Assembly (NCBI GenBank): GCA_030544215.1
Contig: JARZZO010000016.1
Span: 37,532,001-37,596,000 of the forward strand
Origin: Zantedeschia hybrid cultivar
Lineage: Eukaryota > Streptophyta > Magnoliopsida > Alismatales > Araceae
DNA length: 64,000 nt
Direction of reading: 5' to 3'
Under the pieces are notes generated by a model. That model made no database searches. It was not told the origin of the DNA and saw only the letters and a list, made by a program, of their open reading frames with translations. The first letter of the stretch is position 1, and each line of letters starts with the position of its first letter. The translations under genes and the position numbers were made by a program. Shown in pieces: positions 33,700-45,419 of this stretch.

Positions 33700-36560
33700 T
33701 CTCGGAATAAGCCTAATACTAATTTGTTACAAGGAATGGCGTATTCGTCTTTATTCTCCAGTTGCAGCCGAATTAGGCGAATACGCCATTCTGGCCCAGC
33801 CCCTGGAATTGCTAATTCGCCCTACTTTTCTCAGGGGTATGGATACGACAAAACCCCATCGTCGTTCGAGCCATGCGAAAGCCAACTCCTTCCCTCGCCT
33901 GTGTCCTCCGCCCCGGCGAAATCCCGTGCCGTGCGATTCCTCGCCCTTCCCTGCGTCCTTTGCACATGGTCGCGGTCCTTCGCCGACTGCACAGCCTGGC
34001 CTTGACGACGCTGCCCATCATCCACTAGTTTCTATGCACATTCTGGCTTTGACCGAATGAGTTCTTGCTTCCTTGCCCTACCTCACGATGCCGATTTCAC
34101 CGTCCTCCCAGTGATGTTTCCCATCCGCAAGTAGGGTTTCCTCAGCTTTTCCTCTTCCCAAGGCTTCTGCAACCTATCCATCCCCTTTCGCAATGTTCGT
34201 TCCCATCCGCCATTGAAGTCTTTTCTATGCTCTTCCTCCCATAAATGGATGGAGGAGGGTGGTAACGAAGGCAGTGATGCTTCCGTTCGTGGGTAGGCGC
34301 TCCACTGTGGAAGGTACGGGGGAAGATTTTGTGGCCTCTACGATTTCTTCTTCTTCTTCAAACGAGAAGCCTTCACCAGCGGCCATCATCTCTTGGATTC
34401 ACCGATTTTCACTTCAATACCTTCTTCTCCTCCTCATGTGTCTCTATTCGTTTTTTTTCTATTCACATCATGAGATTGCTCATCTTATTTTGATCATGGT
34501 AACATGATGTATGTCATCGCTGGCTGCTCCTTTTCTGTCACTTTTCTTAGGCATATTCAGGCTGCATTTGTTGATGTCCACCTAAATTTGTGTTGTCTTG
34601 TGCGTATATGCTTCTGCCATTACCTTGTGTTGTAGCATCTTTTTAGTGTTCCTGCTGTGTTTTCTTGTTTCCATCAGACCTCGTTAATTAGATGGTGAAT
34701 TTGGTAAAATGCTAATTGGCATACGAAAACGCCCTTGCTTTTAAATATGTTTCTTTCCTTGTGTGGCTTGCACTAATAAGTGAAGTACTCTGGCTCTCTC
34801 TCAGACGATATTGATGCAAATTTAGGTCTTGGATGTTCATTCTTTTATGCCTTCTGATTTTGTGTTTTTCAGTGCAATTCATAAGTCATAGTACCTTCCA
34901 CTTGAGGGAATCCCGGCCAAAATATTTGTTTTTCATGTTAATGTAGTTACTCTGATACTATTTGTTGAATGCTTGAAATATGAATTATGATAAGGTTGAA
35001 TATATCTCACCAGAGGTTACATTTTGGACCCATGCTCACAACGCCTTCTGGTAAGGGTGAATCTTGTTCCTTCCTTTGGTCATAGAAAGATGCTCGCATT
35101 GTTTAGAATTTCTGTGAACAAAAAGGTGGGCATCATGTTCCTATGCCTTTCACATCATTAGTGATTCGTTGGATCTCATCCATACAGTCCAAATAAAGAA
35201 CAATTCAAAAAGGAAATTACGTGTCTGTGCTTCTGATATCACATGTGTTGAGAAATTCTCAAACTAAGAATTAAAAGATGCTATACTTCTTCCCTCAACC
35301 TGCTTGTGCAGGGAAACTTGGTGTGGGGTTGGGGGATCATCACATTGTCACTAATTATCTGAAGAACTTGGGACATAACAATATCAGCCCTAATATGCTC
35401 CGCTACTCAGGCCAGGTTTCTTACGGTTCCCAGACATCATTTCTCCAATGAAGGATTTGCTTATGTTTGCTTTTAGAAGTCTGCCTCTTGAACCTGCTTG
35501 ATGTTCTCTGTATCTTATTATGCAGTACATGATCTTTTTTTTTTTTCCTTTTCTTTCTTGCCCAGCTTGTGTTAGCAATGATGAAGGCCGTCTATCTTGC
35601 TGGAAAACCAGGTCTAGGACTATGTTGATAAATATCATTTCCACTACATTAACCTGTTATTCATTAGGCAAGTGTGAACATAAGCACACACAAATTTGGT
35701 AGTAAAATTCTATTATTAACATTAGCGAGTATCTGTTTGTCGAAGATTACTAAACTACAGTCCTGGTCCAATCCCAAGCTTAGCCACCTTTGCAGAAAGG
35801 CAGCAGCTACTCTTAGCCATTTCTTGATCTTTGGAATTTCCTGATGCACCAGGGGTGGTTCAAAAGCTTCTTGGCAATCCAAATTTCTTACTGTTAGTAA
35901 ACTGAACTGCCCACCTAAAACTCAAGTTAGCAGGCAGAGGCCCAAAACTAACATAGGCATGGAGTGATTCCCAACTAACATGGGATTGAATGACTTTTGT
36001 TCACCTCTTATGATGAACACAACTGATGCCATATAGGAAATGCCCCCCCCCCCCCCCAAAACTGTTTAACAGGGGAAATCCAGTGAGCAAACCAGCTCTG
36101 ATCCATTTCGGTGGTCCAACCCACCAACCCAAAACTCAAAACTAATATAATATATAGGCATGGAGTGGCTATTGAATACTCAGTATGGGATTAAACTGCT
36201 TTTGCCAGCCAATGGGAATGGACCAACCTGGCATATAACTAGCATATAAAGCATATTCACAAATACGAACAAGATTAAAAAAGTGCCAACAAATGGACCA
36301 ACCCGGCAACATATTCTGGGGAATGTCCTCCAAGATGTTAGACCTACTCACCCTATGCTCCCTATACATGTCGGTGACTTCCTCCCAAATCCAGTCAGTT
36401 TTCTCCAGAGAATTTTTATGCACTTGCTCAACTTGAATAACCACCCAGAGCCACTTCCCCACTGCACTTCGAAATAACATGGGATGGACTTTCTCTTTTC
36501 CACTTCAACCAGCAGCCTTGCAAATCTGAACTCCTCTCAGTTTCTAGTCTTCTTATCAGC
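33700..36560. other. PIF/Harbinger left noncoding region
   Basis: There is no convincing gene. 33760-34260 is GC-rich and could be a promoter or untranslated exon region. A run of 15-17 C sits near 36043-36058. Short open frames here lack homology I can recognise. Confidence 0.5.
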
Positions 36561-36564
36561 TCTT

Positions 36565-36923
36565 GGGGGGTGTTTGCATTCTCAACATTTCCTTGGAAAG
36601 TAAAGAATCAAGGAAGTATTTTTCCAGGAAACAAAAACACATGTTTGCAAATCTCATAGGAAAATATATGGGAAATAAAAAGTGAAGAGAAGATCCAATG
36701 TGGGAAGAGGGAGAGAGAGATGCAAAAGTAGAAATTGAATCACGGGAAATATTTCCCCGTGGGAAGGGGTGGGGAAATACTTCTCGGGGAAAAGGAGAAT
36801 ATTCTAGGAATATGGGAATGGGAAGTATTTCCCCAACTAACTTTTGCTTGCGTTTGCAAAACATATGAAAGTTAGTTGGGCAATATACTTTCCAGGGAAA
36901 TTTTAGCAAATGCAAACACCGCC
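36565..36923. mobile_element. MITE-like foldback inside PIF/Harbinger
   Basis: About 359 bp with inverted ends: GGGGGTGTTTGCATT on the left and AATGCAAACACCGCC on the right. Pairing extends inward through a second block (TTCCTTGGAAAG against CTTTCCAGGGAA). It has no coding capacity. A target duplication is not clear (CTT left, TTA right), so the class is open. Confidence 0.65.
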
Positions 36924-37762
36924 TTACTTCTCCAAAGGAAAAAACCATAACCCTAGAGATTCCCATTCCCATGGGTGAAACCAAATGCTAGATAAATGGC
37001 ACCACAAAGAGCCATCTTCATCTGAAACAACCCGTTTACACCCCGTTTACACCCCTATCCTCCACACACTCACCCTCTTCCAAAACTCAGGTAAAGATAG
37101 TCATTAGCTGGGGAAAAAAACAGAACTTTTGTTTCTGCAATCACAATGACCTTTCAAATTTTAACCGATGGACAGGCTGTCTTCAAACCTATGGTCAAAG
37201 CCACTTCTTTAAGAGGCCTTACTGGGTATATCCAATGAGGCAACAATCCGTACAGGTGATTTCTTACTAATTGTCAGCTGTCTATATGAGGGAAGAATAT
37301 TGACATGAACAAGAGAGGAGGTGATGTCAACTCAAAGTACATAATTGCTCACAACAAACATTTGGGACTCATTCAGATTGTAGCTATCTATATATAGACA
37401 AAATAAGGCTTATGATAGCTATCTTTGAGAAAGTACCACTTCCTTGCTTTTTAACAAGTCTTTCTCAGACTGTTGAGTTTCTATATTCCGTGAACTAAAA
37501 TCTGTGGAAAATCCCTCATGATGTCCATTATAACTCTGGTGGGCTGTTTGACCATACCTAATGCTTTGAGAACAAATGGTAGAGGAGGAACTTTATGCTG
37601 ATCTGTGGAGGCCATCATTCATAAGATGCCGGTTCTTTCTCTATTATGCCATTTATATTGACAGTTCTTGTTCTTTACACTTTAATATCAATTTAGTGCG
37701 CAATTTATTCACTTGTTGTGTTCTTTCTTATCATTAGGAAGTGCACAAAGCGCAAACATAAG
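36924..37762. other. upstream region of the Myb-like gene
   Basis: No gene is seen. It may contain the promoter and untranslated leader of the Myb/SANT gene, as well as T-rich intron-like stretches. Confidence 0.45.
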
Positions 37763-39259
37763 ATGTCCACCTCTGGTAAGTCTATGTTTATTTGTCATTT
37801 TATTTTATTTTTATAATGTTAAATTTCATCTACTTTTCTTTCATTACTTTTGTTATTATATTTTATTCATTATAGTCATTAGTCTAAAATTTTTCCTCCT
37901 CCATTGTGATTGAATGCCCTTCTGTATTTAAAGGAAACAAAGGTAAACGTCCAGGCAGAATTGGTGGAACTGGTAGGATCCGTGCCCCGAACTGGACCAA
38001 CCAACAAGATAGAATCCTCATTCACCTTCTCATGGAACAATATGAGAAGGGAAATCATGTTGAGGGTACCTTTAAAACGCAAGTTTGGCACCAGATCGCA
38101 CCCAGCTTCAATGCTGCAACGCATCTTAATTACAACAAGGATCATTTGCAAAATCGATGGAAAGTCATAAAAGGGATCTATGTGAAACTTTCAGCGCTAT
38201 TTAAAAGGACTGGTTGGGGTTGGGATGACGAAGCACAAATGCCTGTGCCAGGAACAGAATCATGGGAGGAAGCCATTGAAGTAAGATCATGTTAACATTA
38301 TAATAATTACTTTTTCGTATTGCTATTCAGTAAACGAAAGTTAATGACTACCCTCGATTTTTCAGGCAAATAGTGACTTTCGTATATTAAAAGGCAAAAC
38401 CTTTGAGTTCCTAAGAGAGATGGATTATATGAGAGCTAGTAGCACGGCAAATGGGGAAGATGCAGAAGGGTCTATGAATGCGTCTGAATATCTGAATAGA
38501 CGCCGACGATTGAATCGCAACATTCCGTCACACGCAGAAGACATCCCATCACACCCTCAACCTGTCCCACAACCAATGCATGCCCCACTACCCTCTGTGC
38601 AGGTCAATGAAGACTATGTCCAAGGTCATATAGCCATTGGTGATTACGTTAATGCCCTTACGTATGCATCACTACCACCAAATTATGACTTTGACATTGG
38701 TTATGACAATGCTGGTTCCATAACAGGTGACGATCAAATGTCCATATCACAGCAAGTTCATGCCTCTTCCTACGGTGGATATGAGCAACACTATACTGGC
38801 GGTTGTATCGCACCCCAATCTCATAGCTCCGCTCAGACTCCTTCCCCTACGTTAGGTTCGCCGGCACGTAGGGTCAATGAAGAGGAGGTGATTTCTCCTA
38901 AAAAAAACGAAGGATCGTCCTCAAAGCGTCGGGGCAAAAGATGCATTGGGGATGAAGCAGTGCTTTCCTTCTCGACGGCATTGCGTGAGCGCACTGAAGT
39001 TCTCAGAGAGTTGCATGCAGATCGGGCTTCATCTAGGTGTTCCAGCGGAGGTACCAATGTGTCCGATACACCAGTGGCTGTAGAAGAAAGGATCCCAACG
39101 GTGAAGGAGTGTATGGACGACCTACGCTGTGTTCCGAACATGCCGCGTAATTTGTATTTCAAGGCCGTGAACCTCTTCGGTACAGCGGCCATTCGGTCGG
39201 TTTACATGGCTCTACCGGAGGAGGAGAAGCTAGATTGGGTTATTGCCTGGACTACTTGA
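37763..39259 (+). CDS. Myb/SANT-like DNA-binding protein of PIF/Harbinger (3 exons)
   Basis: This is the accessory gene of PIF/Harbinger, which in the family helps the transposase enter the nucleus and bind DNA. My model has exons 37763-37775, 37934-38280 and 38366-39259, with GT-AG introns at 37776-37933 and 38281-38365. It gives 417 residues without stops. The N-terminal part holds a Myb/SANT-like (Myb_DNA-bind_3 type) domain: APNWTNQQDRILIHLLMEQY, WHQIAPSFNA and LQNRWKVIKGIYVKLSALFK. A Pro/Ser-rich middle follows, then a basic patch (SSSKRRGKRC) that could be a nuclear signal. A conserved C-terminal helix region reads VKECMDDLRCVPNMPRNLYF and ends DWVIAWTT. The frame joins exactly at each junction, which supports the model. 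Confidence 0.88.
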
Positions 39260-39569
39260 GTTGACTAGCTGCCTGTCATCGTAATGTTGTCATCATATTT
39301 TATTTTCGTACTTGGAGATTGTATCATGTTATGTCTTCATTCTACTTGTTCCAGTTGCACTTGAACTTATGTATTATGTCCTTATCTTTTGTTGATCGTG
39401 CTCATTCACTTTGTGTTTGACTAATTAAGTAATCTATTTTCAACTGAAGTTAAATGAATGTTGTACTCCTTAGTAGTAGAATCATATGTGGTGAATTATA
39501 TCGATGGTGGTAGTATAAATTGCAATTTGTATTCGTACAACACATGCAGGTGGATCATTTTAAGTAAGA

Positions 39570-39734
39570 ATGGGACGTTTTAAGTGTTACGTTGTCTGGG
39601 TTGGTCGTGAGCCTGGTTTGTACCTGACTTGGGAAGAATGTTATGCCCAAGTCAATGGTTTTCCAGGAGCTCGATACAAAGGGTTCCACTCAATTGCAGA
39701 TGGAGAGGCAGCACTGTATGCTGTTGTGGAGTAG
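39570..39734 (+). CDS. small ORF, RNase H1 N-terminal / viroplasmin-like domain
   Basis: The 54-codon ORF starts at ATG 39570 and stops at TAG 39732-39734. It reads CYVVWVGREPGLYLTWEECY, then AQVNGFPGARYKGFHSIADG and AALYAVVE. The pattern YVVxVGRxPGxYxxWxEC followed by VNGFxGAxYKxFxSxxxA is that of the hybrid-binding domain at the N-terminus of RNase H1, also called the viroplasmin/Cauli_VI fold. That domain binds RNA-DNA hybrid or double-stranded RNA. It is the same length as the single domain. An acceptor-like AG just before it (39549-39550) suggests it may be part of a spliced transcript. It lies between the Myb gene and the transposase, same strand. Its role in the transposon is unknown. 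Confidence 0.75.
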   Translation: MGRFKCYVVWVGREPGLYLTWEECYAQVNGFPGARYKGFHSIADGEAALYAVVE

Positions 39735-40066
39735 CCCATACAGAGACCAAGAATCACCCGCGAAGAATATGCATTGGGCACTCCAAGTTGCATACGAGCT
39801 TTGAGTGCTCCCCCTACATCACGCACGTCAATTGATTTCTCATGGCAATATTGTCTAATAATAATCCTTTTGTTCGTAGTTGTCATGTTACTTTTGTTAA
39901 TCTTGCTTGGTGTAATTTTGATGTCCTTCAGGGGCCGTTGATGTATTTTAAAGGTCGTGTCTGATAAACTCCTTTGTTTGTTCTTCTAACATATCGTGTC
40001 CTTTACTTTCTTGCAACTATGTACCCTGTTGAATTGGGATGACAATTAAGGGTGCTTTGTGTAGAC

Positions 40067-41334
40067 ATGAATGAATTGATAATGGAGTTCATTAATGAGG
40101 AGGACGAGATGATTCAAGACATCGAAGAAGTAATACTTGAAGCAATATCAGAGCAATATGCTCCGACTGTGCCTAGACGGAAGATGTTTACTTCGGCGCA
40201 TACTGGTCATGTATGGATACAAGAGGTGCTACAAGGCCATGAACGGAGGGCCTATTGGGCCTTCAGGCTTAGCCCTAGCATGTTTAAAGCACTGAGGGAC
40301 ATACTAGTGGACATGGGCTTACTATTGGACTCACGACATGTCACTGCCTATGAGCAACTGGCAATATTCTTGCATGCTACTGGCCATGGTGTTGCTACTG
40401 GGGCATTGTGTGAGTATTTTCAACACTCTTCACAAACAATCAGCCATTATGTAAATCATGTTGCTATGGCATTGGCATCTCTTAAGACAGAGTTCATTCA
40501 ACTTCCTTCTCATGTGAGTGAATGCCACCCTCATATCCGAGGGAAGAATTATTTCTATCCTTACTTCAAGGTACTCAATTTTCTTATTGCATTTCTCTTT
40601 CATTTGCCAACAAAACACATGTTTACTTCGTCTTATATTCTCATTATATTGTGTAGGATGCAATTGGGGCAATTGACGGGACGCATATAATAGCTCATAT
40701 CCTACGAAAAGATCATGGTCGGTTTCGTAACCGCAAGGGTTATATAAGCCAAAATGTTATGGGGGTAGTCTCTTTCGACCTGACTTTTCTATATGTTGGT
40801 GTTGGTTGGGAAGGCTCTGCAGCTGATATGAGAGTGTTGAAATGGGCATTAGATGATGGCGGTTTTCGAGTCCCTCGTGGCAAATATTATCTTGTCGACT
40901 CTGGGTATGCAAACACACGTAGTTTCTTAGCTCCTTATCGCGGACAACGTTACCACATAGGCAGCTTTAGAGGTCGTTCTCATCAATATACAAATAAAAT
41001 GGAAAAGTTCAACCATAGACATGCACAACTTCGGAATTGTGTAGAGCGTGTCTTCGGTGTGCTGAAGAATCGTTTTCAGATCTTAAGAGAGGGTTGTATG
41101 TACCCATGGGCAACACAAAGAAAGATAGTGTTAGCATGTTGTGTTGTCCATAACTTCATTCGTCGAAGAGAGGGACATGATGTATACTTTAATATGGCAA
41201 ATGAACGTGGACTTGCAGAAGATGATGGTGATACTGACTACCCCATTGACATTGGGCCTAGCCAAGCTGAGCTAGCTGTAGGAGACCATGTCAGGGAGGA
41301 AATTGCAGACCAACTTTGGGACGAGAATACTTAG
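40067..41334 (+). CDS. PIF/Harbinger DDE transposase (2 exons)
   Basis: The transposase cuts and pastes the element into TTA targets. My model has exon 1 40067-40570, intron 40571-40656 (GT-AG) and exon 2 40657-41334, giving 393 residues without stops. The N-terminal part has the helix-turn-helix-like YEQLAIFLHATGHGVATGAL with SSQTISHYVNHV. The catalytic DDE_Tnp_4 core follows: first Asp in DAIGAIDGTHI right after the intron, second Asp in YYLVDSGYANT, and the Glu in NCVERVFGVLKNRFQIL. All three are present. A GTG at 40052 could extend the frame, but ATG 40067 is the first normal start. With intact ends and partner gene the element may still be mobile. Confidence 0.92.
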
Positions 41335-41574
41335 ATTTGTTGGATGTTTCTTTGCTTGCTCCACCACCAGTTATGTCCAACTTTAATTGTATTGTATTTA
41401 TAGTTGTTCGATATTTTTATTGCTACTCTTGAGGTTGATTGTATGGCATGTAACTTAATTCGTATTTGGACTTTGTTTATTTACATTTATGTACTAAAAA
41501 TTGATGTTGCTTTATATTTTGGGTTAACTACTGAATATATCCTATCATTTCTTTTCACAGGTGGTGCACAAATA
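41335..41574. other. 3' region of the transposase gene
   Basis: Short noncoding stretch, probably 3' untranslated region, before the satellite repeats. Confidence 0.4.
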
Positions 41575-42259
41575 TTTTGGAATGCTTCTTTCCTATATAG
41601 ACACTCAGATAGCAGGAGGGCATAATTGCAGTTGTATATCGATTGCACGTTTGGGTAGTAGGAAGGCATACGTGCAACCCTACCAAAACATGTATTCGGA
41701 TATTAGGACGGCATGATTGCAGCCCTTTCTAAGTGTTGTAATGTATGGACAGTGATGAAGAAAGAAGCAGTGAGTCTATTGGTTGGATGGCTCTTAAGCA
41801 ACCCCAATAGATGATGAAACTTCTTTTTCTGAGTCCATGTTATATTTCGTTTTCACTATATGTGCGTGTGGTTGCGGTAGAGATTGCATGAGCCTCGTGT
41901 GATTTCATGCTATTATGGAGGTTGCATGAGCCTCGTGTGATTTCATGCTATTTTGGAATGCTTCTTTCTTACACAGACACTCGGATAGCAGGAGGGCATG
42001 ATTGCAGTTGTATATCGATTGCACGTTTGGGTAGTAGGAAGGCATACGTGCAACCCTACCGAAACATGTATTCGGATATTAGGACGGCATGATTGCAGCC
42101 CTTTCTAAGTGTTGTAATGTATGGACAGTGATGAAGAAAGAAGCAGTGAGTTTATTGGTTGGATGGCTCTTAAGCAACCCCAATAGATGATGAAACTTCT
42201 TTTTCTGAGTCCATGTTATATTTCGTTTTCACTATATGTGTGTGTGGTTATGGTAGAGG
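41575..42259. repeat. 377 bp direct tandem duplication
   Basis: The segment from TTTGGAATGCTTCTTTC through GTGTGGTT(A/G)(C/T)GGTAGAG occurs at about 41575-41881 and again at about 41953-42259. It has few differences, and start points are about 377 bp apart. Confidence 0.85.
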
Positions 42260-42411
42260 TTGCATGAGCCTCGTGTGATTTCATGCTATTATGGAGGTTG
42301 CATGAGCCTCGTGTGATTTCATGCTATTCTGGAGGTTGCATGAGCCTCGTGTGATTTCTTGCTATTATGGAGGTTGCATGAGCCTCGTGTGATTTCATGC
42401 TATTTTGGAAG
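42260..42411. repeat. 38 bp minisatellite, four copies
   Basis: Units starting TTGCATGAGCCTCGTGTGAT begin at 42260, 42298, 42336 and 42374. Two more copies sit at about 41884 and 41922, between the 377 bp repeats. Confidence 0.85.
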
Positions 42412-42895
42412 GGTTTTTCAATCTGCAGTCCAAATAATTTCATGCTATTTTGAATAGGTTTTCAGAGTTGAAGGTCGTTGCTTCTGCTCCTTTTGTAATA
42501 CTTCATACCAAGTAGGTACTGAATGTTTGAGTCAGTCATAACTTGTAGGTTCAGAAAATGAGCCAGCTTGACTGATCAATAATTCAGGTCATATTCAAAG
42601 TTTTCAAAAGAAAACCTATGTGGTCTTGAGCAATCAGAATTTTGATTCTTTCATCCCTGCCCCTCAATATGTGACCGTGTATGCCTGAAGGGTTGTTGTA
42701 CTTGCATTCAATTACCTCTCAATTGATTCACCCACCAATGTCCTTCTCCATTCATGACCCGTAAGAGAGGCCCAACAAAATATAAGTCACCCTCCTAACA
42801 GCTAAGACATGGATAGCAAGCTTTGGAAAGATAGGTACTAAATCTGGAAAGATAGGTACTAACACATGTATAATTTCTCTTGGTACTAAATATGG

Positions 42896-43262
42896 AAAGA
42901 TAGGTGTTTTTTGGTCTCAAGTTGGATGTCTCCAAGGCATATGATAAGTTGGAATGGAATTTCATCCTGCCCATGCTGCAGAGGTATGGTTTCGCACTGA
43001 GAGCTGTGAAGTTGGTGAGCCAATGCATCTCTACTATATCCTACTCGGTGCCATTGAATGGTGAAGCCACTGGCATTATCTATCCAACCAGAGGTCTGCA
43101 CCAAGGCTGCCCATTGCGCTGAAGCTTTTTCAGCTTGCCTCGAACAAAGTCTTATTGAAGGCAAGATCAAAGGCTTTAAAATCAGTATTTGTGCTCCCAC
43201 AGTCACTCATATAATGTATGCTGATGACATTTTTCTCTTTGGAAATCAGAACATGGTGAGAT
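42896..43262 (+). pseudogene. LINE (L1-type) reverse transcriptase fragment
   Basis: A short piece of non-LTR retrotransposon RT reads KLDVSKAYDKLEWNFILPML, then CISTISYSVPLNGEATG, RGLHQGCPLR and, in another frame, IMYADDIFLFGNQ with the YADD active site. The middle part between GCPLR and YADD is compressed by deletion and a frameshift, and neither end of the LINE nor a poly-A tail is seen. It is a dead scrap of perhaps 370 bp inside the transposon. Confidence 0.85.
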
Positions 43263-43329
43263 ACAGGAATCATGAAATGCCTTCAGTTGTAAGACACATG
43301 GTCTGGCCAGGCATTTAACAAATCCCAAT

Positions 43330-44855
43330 CGGGCTTCCTTTTCAGTAATTTATGCTGATGAGTTCATAAGGATGATTGGATCAAACATGCTGATGAGTTC
43401 TTGTAATTTGAACTTATGTTACCTTTGTGAACTTGTTAGATACTATACTATGGTTGTTTGTTTTAGAATATTATTATGACTTTTAATTTCAATAGGATGA
43501 TGTGTGTGTTTAATGTGTGTGATGCACTTTAAATTGATTTTTTAATGTGTGTGATGCACTAGTGTGAGCTCTGCTCATTTGGCTGTGTGAACAAAGTGAT
43601 GGTTAAAGTTGACAACACTAATATTTGGGTTTCCAACAGAGCTGTAGCCTATAGATCTAGGTGATTGAAATTATCACATATTACCGGCAGAGATAAATCG
43701 ATATAGAGAAAGGGAGGTACTGTGGCATACCACTGGAAGGAGTTTCATGGTCCCTTCTGCTGCCTACTGTGCAAGATGCTGGTTGTGCATAGACCATCCG
43801 TACCAACAACCCTCTACCAGTTGCAATGGGTGGTGGAAGTGGATGCAGAACAAAAGATGAGATATCTATAATTCCACAATCCATGGAAGAAGATCTCACC
43901 AACTGGAGGTGGATGGAACATATAGAAGCTTATACCTTTGCTGCTCTTTGATGTCAACATGAGACATCTCCACCAATCACTTCGACAGGGTACAGAGTCT
44001 GTGGGGAGGGAGGAGTCTAGAAGTGCAAGATGAGAGAATGAGATGGAGGAGAGGGAAGAAATGGCAGGGGAGAGAGTCTGAGGTGAGTTTTTTTTTTTTT
44101 TGAGAGAGAGAAGGATGGGGTAGGGAGGGAGATGACATTTAGATTCTGATGTACACGTCTCACTATGATATATGATGAGAATACAGATAATATTCCTATC
44201 ATAATGCAACAACTTCAAAAACTGTAGTTCTGCTCGAAGATATGCCCTACCCTGAACAAGTTTCCCTGCAATAAAATATTGGAATTGTTTATCCAGTAAC
44301 AACAACAAAAGCCTCTGGCAGCAATGTTACAATGGTCTTTTCAGACCAGACCGTGTTTATCCAGAAATTCGGGAAGACATCGTTGGTGAAGAAATGAGAC
44401 ACTGACCCCATCCAGAATGAACCACAGTCACCGGTCACCACATGCTGTGGTTCTAACGATCAATTTGAATTAGGCAAAATTTAGTTTTATCTGGAACAAA
44501 GGGTATGAGAACCCAAGAAGTCCAAAAATGTTTTATACCAAAATTGTGAATTTTCCAGTCTCAAAGCTATGCAACATCACACAATAACCGATATCTTCCT
44601 ACCATGGTAACCTTGTAAGAATGCAAGTCTATTTATACATACAAGCAATCCAAAAGTTTGTAACTTTATAATCTTTTAAAAATGACCAGGGGAAAGGGAA
44701 AAAAGTTTGAAAATTGAATGTAGGTTTCTTGAGATACAGAAAAAATCAGGGATCATAATGTCTCCAGACAAACTAAAGATGGACAAGATTCCACGAGAAG
44801 GAGTACTTACATTATATATATATATTAACTTATAGCGAGTATTAATGTTTATTTT
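43330..44855. other. noncoding right part of PIF/Harbinger
   Basis: No convincing gene is seen on either strand. Short minus-strand open frames (43681-44308) are low-complexity and look like chance. Confidence 0.45.

Positions 44856-44857
<2 letters not shown>

Positions 44858-44922
<65 letters not shown>
44858..44922. repeat. (AT)n microsatellite
   Basis: About 64 bp of uninterrupted AT repeats. Confidence 0.95.
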
Positions 44923-44925
<3 letters not shown>

Positions 44926-45419
44926 ACAATGTATATTGGTTATTATATATGGTACACTTACATATAAAAAAACATATACTCCGTTATTAGGTATTAACTT
45001 AATTGACATATATCTACGTCTATGTTTATTATTTACATTGTAAAATTGGATTTTCAGTATGGAATATTTCAATGATATAGGAAAACATAAAATATGTTAT
45101 ATTTCATATTATAAAAAGTTACAAACGATTTTATGAATTTGTCAACCTTGGTGAAGAAATGAATTAATGAGTCTTGGACTATTACCTCTATCCTTGCAAA
45201 CTGGTATTAGTGAGTGCTTGAAGAGGAAGGGCAATTTGGTCCTACAAATATTTTATTCTAGGTCTTATTCTCCTTGGTGCAATCAAAGCAATTGGAATAA
45301 GCACTTTATTCTCCCTTGAATAAATACTTGTTGTCAAACCAAAACCCCTCTTATTCTGGAATACGCAATCCGGAATATACAATTCAGAATAATCTATTCC
45401 GTAATCAAAGTGGGGCTTA

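Larger units (their letters stand above)
33656..45416 (+). mobile_element. PIF/Harbinger DNA transposon, 11.8 kb, apparently autonomous
   Basis: The terminal inverted repeats are ACTCCACTTTGTTTGCCGGA on the left and the complement of GCCCCACTTTGATTACGGA on the right, sharing CCACTTTG, TT and CGGA. It is flanked by TTA duplications in Athila gag. It carries an intact Myb/SANT-type gene (37763-39259), a small RNase H1-N/viroplasmin-like ORF (39570-39734) and an intact DDE transposase (40067-41334), all on the plus strand. At 11.8 kb it is unusually long for the family, because of long noncoding flanks with a MITE-like foldback, satellite-like repeats and a LINE fragment. Confidence 0.92.

Noticed and set aside
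44858..44922. (AT)n run as a functional signal
   Set aside because: Ordinary microsatellite.
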